Positions 44,501 through 52,874 are shown, counted from the stretch's first letter. The stretch: DNA of 64,000 bases from Chryseobacterium indologenes (GCA_002439165.1 DJTE01000030.1:70110-134109); one strand, 5' to 3'. Notes: generated by a model not told the origin, from the sequence alone. Translations and numbers: made by a program.

Positions 44501-45169
44501 TGTCATTTCCTGATCTTTATCTCTCAGCATTTTCTCCAGTTCGTCTCTTCTGATAAGATCTGCACGCATTTTAAAATAGAAAAATGCAGTTACCACGATT
44601 GCGGCCAGTGCAGAAAAAACAATAAAGATAACCGTTGTTTCTGATGAACGTATTAAATCTTTATTTTTGATCTCAACCTGATTCTCTTCATACCGTACAA
44701 AGTCTTTTACAATTTTACGGCATTCATCCATATAAGCTTTACCGGTAACAATTTCCTGTTGGGTCATTACAACACCTCTTCGCCTGTTTTCCACCAGATT
44801 TTTCAGATTATCCATCACCTGGCCGACTGCTGTTTTTAATCCGTCAAGTCTTGCCTTCTGGTTGTTATCCTGTACACCCAATGACTCTGCCTGCACCAAA
44901 GCTTCGGAATATTCTCTCATTCCGCGTTTGTAAGGTTCCAGAAAATCTTCGCGCCCGGTAAGCTGATAACCTCTGTTTCCTGTTTCTGCATCCAGAAGAG
45001 CGACCAGGATATCTTTAACAGCCGTTACAGAACGTCTGCTTTTAGACAGGCTCTCACGGTGATTCATCTGATTTTGGATGCTCCAGTATGAGGCCACTGA
45101 ACTGGTTATTAAAATCAGAAGTGAAAGGCCTATTCCAAACTGAAGGTTTCGTATAATTTTTCTCGGCAT
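41567..45169 (-). CDS. Hybrid sensor histidine kinase: CHASE3-HAMP-GAF-HisKA-HATPase-three receivers
   Basis: 1200 residues. Membrane helix 12-30, CHASE3 sensor about 38-172 (GNRGYQLTGREDF), helix 179-199, HAMP about 200-275, GAF about 290-430, a Gln/Glu-rich coiled coil 432-520, HisKA with His535 in SHELRTPLNS, then HATPase. Three receivers follow at about 808-925, 935-1050 and 1080-1195, with Asp in LLDVQLP, ILDVGSA and LMDMMMP. The second receiver has EEN instead of the usual acidic DD pair and may be degenerate. It lies between another kinase gene (5 bp upstream) and the receiver/CheR/CheB genes, as the likely hub. Confidence 0.93.
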   Translation of the reverse strand: MPRKIIRNLQFGIGLSLLILITSSVASYWSIQNQMNHRESLSKSRRSVTAVKDILVALLDAETGNRGYQLTGREDFLEPYKRGMREYSEALVQAESLGVQDNNQKARLDGLKTAVGQVMDNLKNLVENRRRGVVMTQQEIVTGKAYMDECRKIVKDFVRYEENQVEIKNKDLIRSSETTVIFIVFSALAAIVVTAFFYFKMRADLIRRDELEKMLRDKDQEMTRRVSAIQKIANRVANGDYSEKAEDNAEDDLGDLVGSLNHMTESLKTSFDKINKSDWRQKGLALLNESLVGNKSVQEVSGKALRQLIEYGNCINGSLYLFDDGMLKLNKAFGLEANMKRTFEPGEGMVGQAFTNAKTQVYNNLHEDDFVVTFASSTIKIYGIILIPVFADGQVIGIIELGSTSNFDEDRISYFEECCVNIGIALNAAKGREKEQQLLEETQAQSEELQVQHSELENLNTELEAQTQKLQASEEELKVQQEELMQANAELEERSRLLEEKNHLIAERNNEIQKKVEELALSTKYKSEFLANMSHELRTPLNSILLLSRLMAENPDENLNEDQVESARVIQSSGTSLLTLIDEILDLAKIESGKMTLEYQEVAVENIIKDLKSLFSPVFQEKALPLNIRIEPDVQKIIESDRLRIDQVLRNLLSNALKFTTKGSIDLHLSKHSEKPDFIIFSVKDTGIGIAEDKQKIIFEAFQQADGSTKRKFGGTGLGLSISREIARLLGGELTLKSEVNKGSEFSFIIPVHPVTEIVHSETDEDLVETIREDVEEIQNILDIADAVQINTLEIPEDVEDDRDSIQEGDKIILIIEDDTNFAKALLKYAHLNGYKGIVVVRGDYGLSAALQYHPHAILLDVQLPVKDGWEVMDELKSDPYVKHIPVHMMSALHVKKESLMKGAVDFINKPVALDQMTDVFRKIEEALQKGPQKVLIVEENAKHANALSYFLSNFNISLSVEHTIEDSVKALTSDLVDCVILDVGSARGNDYHVIESIKSHEGLENLPIIIFTEHHLSKEEELKIKQYADSIVVKTAHSYQRVLDEVGLFLHLVEEKNDSPENNRGRMLGSLTEVLSGKKILITDDDVRNIFSLTKALEKYKVEVIVAMDGKHALEQIDQNPDIDVVLMDMMMPEMDGYTTIKEIRKMPAFKRLPIIAITAKSMIGEREKCITAGASDYISKPVDIDQLLSLLRVWLYES

Positions 45170-45174
45170 GAAAA

Positions 45175-46650
45175 TTAGTTTAATGGTAGGGTAAAATAAA
45201 ATGTAGAGCCTTCGTCTACAATACTGGAAACGCCAACGCTTCCGTGGTGCTGTTTGATGATTTCAGCGCATATGAACAGCCCGATTCCCATTCCCTGGAA
45301 CTGTAATGAAGATTCTTCAACACGATAGAATTTTTTGAATACGGCATCCTGCTTAAAATCGGGAATTCCTATTCCGAAATCCGTGACATTCACTCTCACT
45401 TCCTGGGCTTCATCATCTACAAAGGTGGTCACAATCACCTGGTTATTGTCCGGTGAATATTTAATGGCATTCGTAAGGAAATTAATCAGTACCTGTTCTA
45501 TACGGATCTCATCTAAAGGAATTAAAATATCAGGTTTTGTTCCGTGCCGTTCAATCTTTACCTGCTGTTCATCATGAGTCTGCAGTATTGTTTCAACAGC
45601 ATTACTGATCACCTTTTCCAGGTTAACCGGTTTTTTATTTATTTTCAGTTTTCCGTTTTCAATTTTAGATACGTCCAGGAGATCTGTAATGAGGCTGTTC
45701 AGCTTTTCAATCTGTCCCTGAACTTTTGTAACAAATCCCGCTTCGGGGCTGTCGCTATCTAATTTCAGTTTTCTTTCCAACAGCTGAACATATGCTTTAA
45801 TACTGGTTAAAGGGGTTTTTAATTCATGACTTGCAATGCTTAAAAATTCATCTTTTTCTTTCTCTACTTTTTTCTGATCGTCAATATCAGTAAATGTTCC
45901 CACCCAGTTTTTTATACGGTCTTCCTCATATACAGGTGTTATTCTCAGCAAATGATAACGGTAGTTTCCCGAAATAATATTTTTAATTCTGATCTCCAGT
46001 TCAAGTGCCTTTCCTTTTTTCCTGCATCTCTCCCATTCTTCTCTGATATTGTAATCATCGGGATGTGTTTCGGGAAAATTCTGTTCTGTATCGGAATACT
46101 GATACCATTTACCATTAACAAAATCTACTGTTCCTTCTTCATTGAGAGTAAATGCAATCTGTGGAAGAGACTCCAGCATAAGATGGAAGTGATCGATCTG
46201 GGATTTCATCGTCACCTGGGACTCCCGTCTTCCTTTTACTTCCAGCTCCAGATTCTGCTGTGTTTTTTTCATCGCAATATTCTGCTCCTGGAGGTTATAG
46301 AAAGTTTTCACTTTAAGCAAAAGAATCTCAGGATCAACAGGTTTGGTCACATAATCTTTAGCTCCGGAAGCATACCCCCGGGTTATGAATTTTTTATCTG
46401 TATTAACAGCGGATAGGAATATAATGGGTACGTCTTTCGTTTTACTGTAATCTGCCAGTGTTTCTGCAACTTCAAAGCCGTCCATATCAGGCATCTGAAC
46501 ATCTAAAATAATTAAAGCATAGTCATTTTTCAGTGCTTTGCCAAGAGCTTCTTCACCGGAGCCGGCGGTTTCAACCTGGAAATCTTTGGATTCAAGTAAT
46601 TTTTGAAGTGAATAAAGATTACTTTGGTTGTCATCAACAATTAAAATCAT
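45175..46650 (-). CDS. Receiver-PAS-histidine kinase
   Basis: 491 residues from the ATG at 46648-46650. N-terminal receiver (about 1-120, ILIVDDNQSNLYSL, LDVQMPDMDG), a helical linker, a PAS domain (about 155-270) and a HisKA/HATPase kinase core (about 275-490, SHELKTPLTSIKAYV, NFLTNAIKYSP, GMGIGLFICAEI). No membrane helix, so cytoplasmic. It probably takes input by phosphotransfer and passes it on. First gene of the leftward signalling operon, 5 bp before the hybrid kinase. Confidence 0.92.
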   Translation of the reverse strand: MILIVDDNQSNLYSLQKLLESKDFQVETAGSGEEALGKALKNDYALIILDVQMPDMDGFEVAETLADYSKTKDVPIIFLSAVNTDKKFITRGYASGAKDYVTKPVDPEILLLKVKTFYNLQEQNIAMKKTQQNLELEVKGRRESQVTMKSQIDHFHLMLESLPQIAFTLNEEGTVDFVNGKWYQYSDTEQNFPETHPDDYNIREEWERCRKKGKALELEIRIKNIISGNYRYHLLRITPVYEEDRIKNWVGTFTDIDDQKKVEKEKDEFLSIASHELKTPLTSIKAYVQLLERKLKLDSDSPEAGFVTKVQGQIEKLNSLITDLLDVSKIENGKLKINKKPVNLEKVISNAVETILQTHDEQQVKIERHGTKPDILIPLDEIRIEQVLINFLTNAIKYSPDNNQVIVTTFVDDEAQEVRVNVTDFGIGIPDFKQDAVFKKFYRVEESSLQFQGMGIGLFICAEIIKQHHGSVGVSSIVDEGSTFYFTLPLN

Positions 46651-46850
46651 AGAAATTAAAATCAATAATTAGTTACAGATACTTTAGTTTCAAAAATACT
46701 CACAATATTTGAAAAAACAGTAATTTTTACCGTATTACCTGTAAGGATTCGATACCACATTTTATTTTAAAAATATGAATGGCATAAGGATTGAAATTGT
46801 TTTAAATATTCCAGAAAATACTTTTTAATTTTCATAAAAAAAACAAAACT

Positions 46851-47468
46851 ATGAGAAAAACAGTAAGTTGTATGAATATCGATGTGAAAATTCTTTATTC
46901 ATTCGGAGGTGAGAGTATGAGCTACAAGCCTAAAGAGTTCATTTTCAGGGAAGGTGAGCATTCGCAATATTATTTTCAGATTATCAGTGGAAAAGTAAAG
47001 CTGAACACATTCACGGAAAACGGAAAAGAATTTATCCATAACATTCTGGGCAAAAATCAAAGTTTTGGCGATCCGCTTTTATTTATTGAAAAGCTTTATC
47101 CTACCAATGCTGTATGCTTACAGGCCACCGAAGTCGTAAGAATGCCTAAAAATAATTTTATAGAAATGCTTAAGCACCATCCTGATCTTTCTCTGGAGAT
47201 GAATATGTGCCTGTCACAAAGATTATATTATAACAGTTTAATGGTCAGCAATATGGCATCCTCTGATCCTATTCAGCGCCTTAAAGGATTATTGGATTAT
47301 CTTAAAAGTTATTATGACGGGGACTGCCAACACTGTTTTCCCATAGAACTTACCCGCCAGCAGATTGCTGATCTTACAGGATTGAGGGTTGAAACCGTGA
47401 TCAGAACAGTAAAAAAAATGGTGAATAAGGAAATGATCAAACTTGAAGGCCGCACCATTCTGTACTGA
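46851..47468 (+). CDS. Crp/Fnr-family transcriptional regulator
   Basis: 205 residues. Sensor barrel (about 15-125, REGEHSQYYFQIISGKVKLN and LGKNQSFGDPLLF) and winged helix (about 145-205) with LTRQQIADLTGLRVETVIRTVKKM. It is divergent from the signalling operon across 200 bp, so it may regulate it or be controlled by it. No Fe-S Cys cluster; ligand unknown. Confidence 0.9.
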   Translation: MRKTVSCMNIDVKILYSFGGESMSYKPKEFIFREGEHSQYYFQIISGKVKLNTFTENGKEFIHNILGKNQSFGDPLLFIEKLYPTNAVCLQATEVVRMPKNNFIEMLKHHPDLSLEMNMCLSQRLYYNSLMVSNMASSDPIQRLKGLLDYLKSYYDGDCQHCFPIELTRQQIADLTGLRVETVIRTVKKMVNKEMIKLEGRTILY

Positions 47469-47563
47469 TTCTCCAATTTACCTGATCCCGGATACAATAA
47501 AACTGAATTTTTGATTCTAAAAACAAAAAAAGATCACAAGTAAACTATATTATATATATATAA

Positions 47564-47603
47564 AATCAACGGCCGGAATCTTTAAAGACTCCGGCCGTTG
47601 ATT
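47564..47603. terminator. Strong hairpin between convergent genes
   Basis: 14-bp perfect stem, AATCAACGGCCGGA and its complement, with a 12-base loop. It lies between the Crp/Fnr stop (47468) and the stop of the amphipathic protein gene (47612). There is only a moderate T-rich stretch on either side, but position and strength argue for a bidirectional terminator. Confidence 0.75.
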
Positions 47604-47611
47604 AATCTGTG

Positions 47612-47911
47612 TTAATTTGTTTTTTTGCGCCATTCTGCTTTTACATCTTCAGCGGCATCTTTGGTTTTCTCCCAGGCTTCATCTGCTTTATCCTTAATAT
47701 CTTCCCAAGCATCGGAAAAATTTGATTTTACTCTTTCGAGCCAGTCTTCCTGAGTAGCCTCCTGATCATTATCTCTTTTTTCACTGATATAATCTTTTGC
47801 TCTGTCTGCCAGCTCACCGATTTTCCATTTTGCTTCATCAGCCGCATTTTTCAAAGAATTTTTTGTTTGGTCTACCGCATTTTCCGCTTTGTTGTAATCT
47901 GAATTATTCAT
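47612..47911 (-). CDS. CsbD/LEA-like amphipathic stress protein
   Basis: 99 residues from the ATG at 47909-47911. Almost entirely helical and rich in Ala, Lys, Glu, Asp and Trp, with repeated units of the type DEAWEKTKDAAED and DAWEDIKDKADEA. It resembles CsbD/YjbJ-like or late-embryogenesis-type proteins made in general stress. No enzyme motif. An element at 47932-47946 resembles the candidate MarR operators upstream of other genes here, but the match is weak. Confidence 0.7.
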   Translation of the reverse strand: MNNSDYNKAENAVDQTKNSLKNAADEAKWKIGELADRAKDYISEKRDNDQEATQEDWLERVKSNFSDAWEDIKDKADEAWEKTKDAAEDVKAEWRKKTN

Positions 47912-48025
47912 AATATAATATTTTAGTAATTGGTATATAAATAAACAATCACCATGCCTAAAAAACAATTATTATGTTAAAAAAATCTTAAAAATAGTTA
48001 TCTCAAATGATTTTGTATGTATTTT

Positions 48026-48709
48026 TCATTTTCCGGATATTTTTTTAAAGAAATAAATATTCAGCAAAAACTGGCTGTAACCGTAAACAGCATCTTCAAT
48101 CGGGATCGTTCCCATTCTAATACCCAAAAAGTCATCAGGATTATAGTTAACAACCGGCGAAGGAATTAAAGACCCCGTGAGAATTCCGTTGACTGCAAAA
48201 AAGCCAGGCATCAAAATCAGATAAACAAAACTTGCTCTTCCTATCCATTCCTTTTTGGCAATAAAATGCAGATAACCAAGTGTGCATATGGTTACGATCA
48301 CGGTTAATAAAGTATATATTCTCTCATGGTAAAGAAGCCCTGCAACACCGAGAACAATAAAGGCTGTAAATACAATAAGGTTATTTAAAACATCAGCCCG
48401 GTCCGTAGTATAAAACTTTTCGACACAATAGTAAGTGAAAACACAGGCAAAAGGAATACAGTAAAAGAACAGCCATTCTTCAATGGGAAGCCCCGCAATT
48501 TTAAATCCTAAGGTATAATTAAGGTCAAACCACCAAACCCCTCTTGCGGTGAACCATATATCCCAGATAATAAAAGGGATCGCCACAATGGTGGATGACA
48601 ACAGAAACTTTCCGAAGAGTTTATCAAACTGTATCCGTCTGTCAAAAGAGGCTAAAAAACATATAATGACCGTGAAAAAGTTAATCAGGATATAAGTATA
48701 AGGCATCAT
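48026..48709 (-). CDS. Lycopene cyclase (CarR/CrtYcd type)
   Basis: 227 residues with about seven membrane helices. It contains the paired signatures of the heterodimeric-type cyclases fused in one chain: LPIEEWLFFYCIPFAC in the first half and IPIEDAVYGYSQFLLN at the end. It cyclises lycopene to beta-carotene. The start overlaps the crtZ stop by 4 bp. Last gene of the carotenoid operon. Confidence 0.9.
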   Translation of the reverse strand: MMPYTYILINFFTVIICFLASFDRRIQFDKLFGKFLLSSTIVAIPFIIWDIWFTARGVWWFDLNYTLGFKIAGLPIEEWLFFYCIPFACVFTYYCVEKFYTTDRADVLNNLIVFTAFIVLGVAGLLYHERIYTLLTVIVTICTLGYLHFIAKKEWIGRASFVYLILMPGFFAVNGILTGSLIPSPVVNYNPDDFLGIRMGTIPIEDAVYGYSQFLLNIYFFKKISGK

Positions 48710-49158
48710 TTTTTATTAAAATACATATTAAAATATTTAACAGGAACCCACAGAAAGCCGAAGCACTCCCCATTTTCTTTTCCCAGATGTTTATGGTGCT
48801 GTTTATGAGCCCGCCGGATTGCAAGGAAATACGGATTTTTTGTCCGGGTAAAAACTTTTGCTCTCTGGTGGATAAAAATATCATGTACAAAGAAGTAAGC
48901 CATTCCGTAAAGGCTTATTCCCAGGCCGATAAAAAACCAATAACTGAAATCCTGTTTTACTCCCAGGTATAACAGAGCAATAGCGGGGCTTGCAAAAATG
49001 AAAAAGAAAAGATCATTTCTTTCAAGTTTCCCGTTATGGCTATGATCATGATGATCCCGGTGCAGATTCCACAAAAAGCCGTGCATAATGTACCGGTGGA
49101 TCATCCAGGTAGCTCCTTCCATAGAAATAAACACCGCCAGAACGATCAGAAAATTCAT
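48706..49158 (-). CDS. crtZ: Beta-carotene hydroxylase
   Basis: 150 residues from the ATG at 49156-49158. Fatty-acid hydroxylase fold with His clusters HRYIMHG, HRDHHDHSH, HDIFIHQR and HKQHHKHLG for two irons; membrane helices between them. It adds 3- and 3'-hydroxyls to beta-carotene, giving zeaxanthin. No ketolase (crtW) is near, so zeaxanthin is the expected end point of this operon. Confidence 0.92.
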   Translation of the reverse strand: MNFLIVLAVFISMEGATWMIHRYIMHGFLWNLHRDHHDHSHNGKLERNDLFFFIFASPAIALLYLGVKQDFSYWFFIGLGISLYGMAYFFVHDIFIHQRAKVFTRTKNPYFLAIRRAHKQHHKHLGKENGECFGFLWVPVKYFNMYFNKK

Positions 49159-49159
49159 T

Positions 49160-49627
49160 TTACTTATGTTTATGATTAAAAAGATCATCTAAAACCCTGT
49201 ATCTGAAATCGAAAATACTTTTGAGTTTTTCTTTTATGAATAACGAATGGGTTATTCTTCCTAAAATCCCAAACGGGAGTTCATAATCCACAGTATCTTT
49301 CATCAACACTCCATGATCATTAGAAATAAATTCATGAAAATGATTCCAGTATTTATATGGTCCTTTTTTCTGAAAGTCTGTAAAACTTTTATAATCTTCT
49401 ACCTGGCTGATGATGGTCTTCCACTTCATGGGAATTCCCAACAGGGGAGAAACTTTGTAATCTATTTCCATTCCTTTAAAAATGGGTTCGTCCTGAAATG
49501 GTGAAAGAACCACAAAATTCATGCTTTCAGGGGTTATTTCCGATAAATTATGAGGAGATGAAAAAAATGTCCATGCTGTTTCAATGCTGCAATTCAGCTG
49601 TTGTTCTCTGTATAATCTGTACATCAT
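49160..49627 (-). CDS. SRPBCC-family protein in the carotenoid operon
   Basis: 155 residues, with Met at 1 and 2; likely start at either. It fits the START/SRPBCC ligand-binding fold: TAWTFFSSPHNLSEITP near the N-terminus and VDYELPFGILGRITHSLF at the C-terminus. Genes of this kind often sit between crtB and crtZ in flavobacteria. A role in binding hydrophobic intermediates or the pigment is possible, not shown. It ends 1 bp before crtZ. Confidence 0.82.
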   Translation of the reverse strand: MMYRLYREQQLNCSIETAWTFFSSPHNLSEITPESMNFVVLSPFQDEPIFKGMEIDYKVSPLLGIPMKWKTIISQVEDYKSFTDFQKKGPYKYWNHFHEFISNDHGVLMKDTVDYELPFGILGRITHSLFIKEKLKSIFDFRYRVLDDLFNHKHK

Positions 49628-49686
49628 TTATTTTTTTATTGATCTTTAAGCCTTCCAAAAATTACTTTTAAAACAGAATTCTGCGA

Positions 49687-50523
49687 TCAGAAATAAGCAG
49701 ATTTATACCGTATATAGCTTTTAAACGCCAACAACAACTTTTGTGAGTTTGCAATTCTGATTCTCTGCTGCAATATATTCCGGGAACTTGTTTTCTTTAT
49801 TTTTTCAAACAGAGACAGGTAGTATCTATAAGCCAGATAAACTCCAAAAACGGATGAGCCCGGCAGTTTTTTTATTCCCTGTAATGCTTCTTTAAATTCC
49901 TCTTCAATTTCTTTCTCTATGCTTTCTTTTACTGTATTATCGAAAACAGACATATTCAGAGAAGGGAAATAGGTGCGTCCCAAAATCTGATAATCATCTT
50001 TCAGGTCCCTTAAAAAATTAACCTTCTGAAAGGCAGATCCCAGCTTCATAGCAAACGGTTTAAGCTTTTCATACTGCTCTTTATTTCCCTCTGTAAATAT
50101 CTGCAGACACATCAGTCCTACCACTTCCGCAGATCCATATATATATTCTTTGTACAACTCAGAATTATAATCAATTGCATGAAGATCCATTTCCATGCTG
50201 TACAAAAACCGGTTGATCAGCTCTGCATCAATATCATACTTACGGACTGTTTCCTGAAATGAATTCAAAATGGGATTAAGTGATATGCCATCTTCCAGGG
50301 CATCAAAGGTTTCGTGCTTTAAGCGCTTCAAAAGCTTCTCTTTATCATAGCCATGAAAACTATCTACAATTTCATCCGCAAGACGCACATATCCATAAAC
50401 AGCATACACAGCAGGTCTGATGGAAGGCTTCAATGCCAGTATTCCCAATGAAAAGCTGGTACTGTATTTTTGAGTAGCATACTTACTGACTTCGTAAGAC
50501 AATTCATCAAACAATTTTTTCAT
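49687..50523 (-). CDS. crtB: Phytoene synthase
   Basis: 278 residues. Two Asp-rich substrate-Mg motifs: DEIVDSFHG and FLRDLKDDYQILGR. It condenses two geranylgeranyl diphosphates to phytoene. It starts 1 bp from the crtI stop, so translation is coupled. No GGPP synthase gene is in this operon. Confidence 0.95.
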   Translation of the reverse strand: MKKLFDELSYEVSKYATQKYSTSFSLGILALKPSIRPAVYAVYGYVRLADEIVDSFHGYDKEKLLKRLKHETFDALEDGISLNPILNSFQETVRKYDIDAELINRFLYSMEMDLHAIDYNSELYKEYIYGSAEVVGLMCLQIFTEGNKEQYEKLKPFAMKLGSAFQKVNFLRDLKDDYQILGRTYFPSLNMSVFDNTVKESIEKEIEEEFKEALQGIKKLPGSSVFGVYLAYRYYLSLFEKIKKTSSRNILQQRIRIANSQKLLLAFKSYIRYKSAYF

Positions 50524-50524
50524 A

Positions 50525-52015
50525 TTATTTTATTTTAAGTTTACTGACTTCGGATGCTACAATTTTCCCTGAAATTACTGACGGGGGAACTCCCGGTCCC
50601 GGAACCGTCAGCTGCCCTGTATAAAAAAGGTTCCTGACTTTCCTGTTTCTTATTTTGGGCTTTAAAACCGCTGTCTGTGACAAAGTATTGGATAATCCGT
50701 AGGCATTTCCCTGATAAGCATTATAATCCGAAATAAAATCATTTACACAATAGCTCCTTTTATATTCAATTCTGGAAATAAGATCACGTTCCCCGGTATG
50801 TTTTTCAATTCTTCCGAGCATTTCCGCCAGATATTTTTCTCTTACAGATTCTTCATTGTGTATTCCGGGTGCCAGAGGTAACAGTAGAAAAAGATTTTCA
50901 CAATCCCCGGGAGCAACGTCCGGATCTGTTTTTGAGGGGCAGCAAGAATAGAAAAGCGGTTTAGCAGGCCATTTCTTATTTTTATAGATACAGTCTATAT
51001 GATTGTCAAGTTCATTTTCAAAGAAGAGGGTATGATGCTTCAGACGAGAAATTTTTCCCCTGATCCCCAGGTAATAAATAAGACATGAAGGGGCAAAGGT
51101 TCTGTTTTTCCAATATGTGTTGTTATAGTTTCTGAGTGATTTAGGTATTAATGTTTCTGTATGATGGTAATCTGATGATGCAATGACGGCATCGAATTCA
51201 TAATCTTTATCCTCTACGGTTAATGAAGCAGCTTTTCCATTGATAATATTAATCCTTTTTACCTCATGGTTAAAATGAAAAATTACCCCCTGTTTTTCTG
51301 CCACTTTTTTCATTGCCTGAACAAGCTGATAAAACCCTCCCATAGGATATTTTGTTCCCAAAACATATCCTCCGTAGTTCATAAGGCTGTAAAGAGCGGG
51401 AATATGCTGAGGTGAAGCTCCAAGAAATATAACAGGAAATTCCATCAGGGACCTGAGCTTCGGATCAGCAAAATACCCGGAAACATATTTTCTGAAATTA
51501 GTTACAAGATTAAGTTTCAGTGCATTTCCTGCTATTTTTAAAGTAGCAAATTCAAGCCAGCTGTAACAAGGTTTTGTTACAAAGTATTTCATTCCGATTT
51601 CATACTTAAATTGTGCAGACTTCATAAATTTATCGTACTGTCCGGCTGCTCCCGGCTCTATTTTTTCAAACAGCTTACGGATTTCTTCATTTTTTTCAGG
51701 AACTGAAACCTTTTCTTTTGAAAAAACCATTTCAAACTGGGGATCTAAAGAAACCAGATTAAAAAAATCAGATACTTTACAGCCAAAATCAGCGAAAAAG
51801 CTTTCGATAATGTCCGGCATCCAGTACCAGCTTGGCCCCATATCAAAAACATATCCTTCATCTGTCTTAAATTGTCTTGCCCTTCCGCCCGGCTGGTCGT
51901 GCTTTTCAAATACATGTACTTCATTTCCGGATTTCGCGGCGTATGCAGCAGCAGAGAGACCGGAAAATCCGGACCCAATTACCGCAATTCTCTTCTTTAA
52001 GTTTCCCGTATTCAT
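50525..52015 (-). CDS. crtI: Phytoene desaturase (CrtI type)
   Basis: 496 residues. N-terminal FAD-binding IAVIGSGFSGLSAAAYAAKSG and KHDQPGGRARQF, and a C-terminal motif NLFYTGQLTVPGPGVPPSVISGK typical of CrtI. It performs desaturation of phytoene to lycopene. It follows marR 2 after about 40 bp; an element similar to the other MarR-type sites is at 52040-52054. Confidence 0.95.
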   Translation of the reverse strand: MNTGNLKKRIAVIGSGFSGLSAAAYAAKSGNEVHVFEKHDQPGGRARQFKTDEGYVFDMGPSWYWMPDIIESFFADFGCKVSDFFNLVSLDPQFEMVFSKEKVSVPEKNEEIRKLFEKIEPGAAGQYDKFMKSAQFKYEIGMKYFVTKPCYSWLEFATLKIAGNALKLNLVTNFRKYVSGYFADPKLRSLMEFPVIFLGASPQHIPALYSLMNYGGYVLGTKYPMGGFYQLVQAMKKVAEKQGVIFHFNHEVKRINIINGKAASLTVEDKDYEFDAVIASSDYHHTETLIPKSLRNYNNTYWKNRTFAPSCLIYYLGIRGKISRLKHHTLFFENELDNHIDCIYKNKKWPAKPLFYSCCPSKTDPDVAPGDCENLFLLLPLAPGIHNEESVREKYLAEMLGRIEKHTGERDLISRIEYKRSYCVNDFISDYNAYQGNAYGLSNTLSQTAVLKPKIRNRKVRNLFYTGQLTVPGPGVPPSVISGKIVASEVSKLKIK

Positions 52016-52039
52016 TTTATTTATTTAATAGTTGTAGCT

Positions 52040-52054
52040 GGTATTTTTAATACT
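52040..52054 (-). promoter_or_regulatory. Candidate MarR operator before crtI
   Basis: GGTATTTTTAATACT (plus strand), a near-perfect dyad. It lies between the marR 2 stop codon and the crtI start. Unlike the other three sites it does not contain a TTTG -7 box, so its similarity is not explained by the promoter consensus. Confidence 0.45.
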
Positions 52055-52057
52055 GAA

Positions 52058-52717
52058 TCAGTTTAGTTTCCTATATGCAGCATCCAGCAGATCCCTGGCT
52101 TCCAGATTCATACGGTAAAAATAACCGTGGAATTCATCCAGCTTAGAGAGTATGGCTATGAGCAGCATCTGTTCAGAATGAGTCAGGTTTCCTGTTAGAA
52201 TCCTTGAAGCTTTTCGGATTTCCTGCATGTGTTCTTCCAGTATGGCGAGCCCCTTATCTGTTATCCTGATATATTTTTTTCTTTTATCGTTTTCAGAGAC
52301 GGTCTGTCTGGCCCAGCCATTACGGATCAGACGGTTAATGATAAGTATGCCTGAAGATTTCTCGTGTACATTATATCTTATCAGTTCCATTTTTGTCATA
52401 GCTCCCATCGTTTTAAGGCTTATCAGATAAATAAAATCATTCCGGCCTGAGAAAACGGAATTACCCATTGCCGACCGGGCATAAGTTTTAGCATATCTGC
52501 CTATTCTTATCAATAGGGTACTGATGATACTATCAGAGCTTAATCCCGGCTCTTCCGCTGTGCATTCCTCTCTTTCTGCCTCATCATCATCTTCAGATGA
52601 AGCATTGATCCATTCTGTAAACCCTTTAAGATCGTTACTGTATATCGCTCTACCTTCGTTTTGTTCCATAAATTGCCGAACAAGTTCCACCACTGCTTTT
52701 AGAAGATCAAAATTCAT
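52058..52717 (-). CDS. MarR-family regulator 2, heads the carotenoid operon
   Basis: 219 residues from the ATG at 52715-52717. The first in-frame ATG (52738) lies inside the -7 box at 52736-52743, so it is not used; from 52717 the protein starts MNFDLLKAVVELV, aligning with MNYTLIKDFIDLL of its paralogue at 36474. The winged helix (about 85-200) contains GAMTKMELIRYNVHEKSSG and NDKRKKYIRITDKG. The likely role is control of the crt operon. Confidence 0.87.
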   Translation of the reverse strand: MNFDLLKAVVELVRQFMEQNEGRAIYSNDLKGFTEWINASSEDDDEAEREECTAEEPGLSSDSIISTLLIRIGRYAKTYARSAMGNSVFSGRNDFIYLISLKTMGAMTKMELIRYNVHEKSSGILIINRLIRNGWARQTVSENDKRKKYIRITDKGLAILEEHMQEIRKASRILTGNLTHSEQMLLIAILSKLDEFHGYFYRMNLEARDLLDAAYRKLN

Positions 52718-52730
52718 ATCGAACAAATTA

Positions 52731-52745
52731 GAATACAAATATACC
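52731..52745 (-). promoter_or_regulatory. Promoter box and candidate MarR operator before marR 2
   Basis: Minus strand GGTATATTTGTATTC containing TATATTTG (52736-52743). The -7 box to ATG distance is 18 bp, nearly the same as for marR 1 (17 bp). This supports one common promoter design. Confidence 0.5.
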
Positions 52746-52874
52746 TATAAAAGATTATAAATATACTTTTTATTTTATTTTATTTTTGGATTTTCAGAAT
52801 TCTCTAAATACTTATAATAAGACAATCTCAAAGTGAAAAGAAAGAAAATACCCTGAAATGCAGTAATGAAGCAT

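Noticed and set aside
52718..52738. Translation of marR 2 from the ATG at 52738
   Set aside because: That codon overlaps the TATATTTG promoter box (52736-52743), and starting at 52717 aligns with the paralogue's N-terminus.
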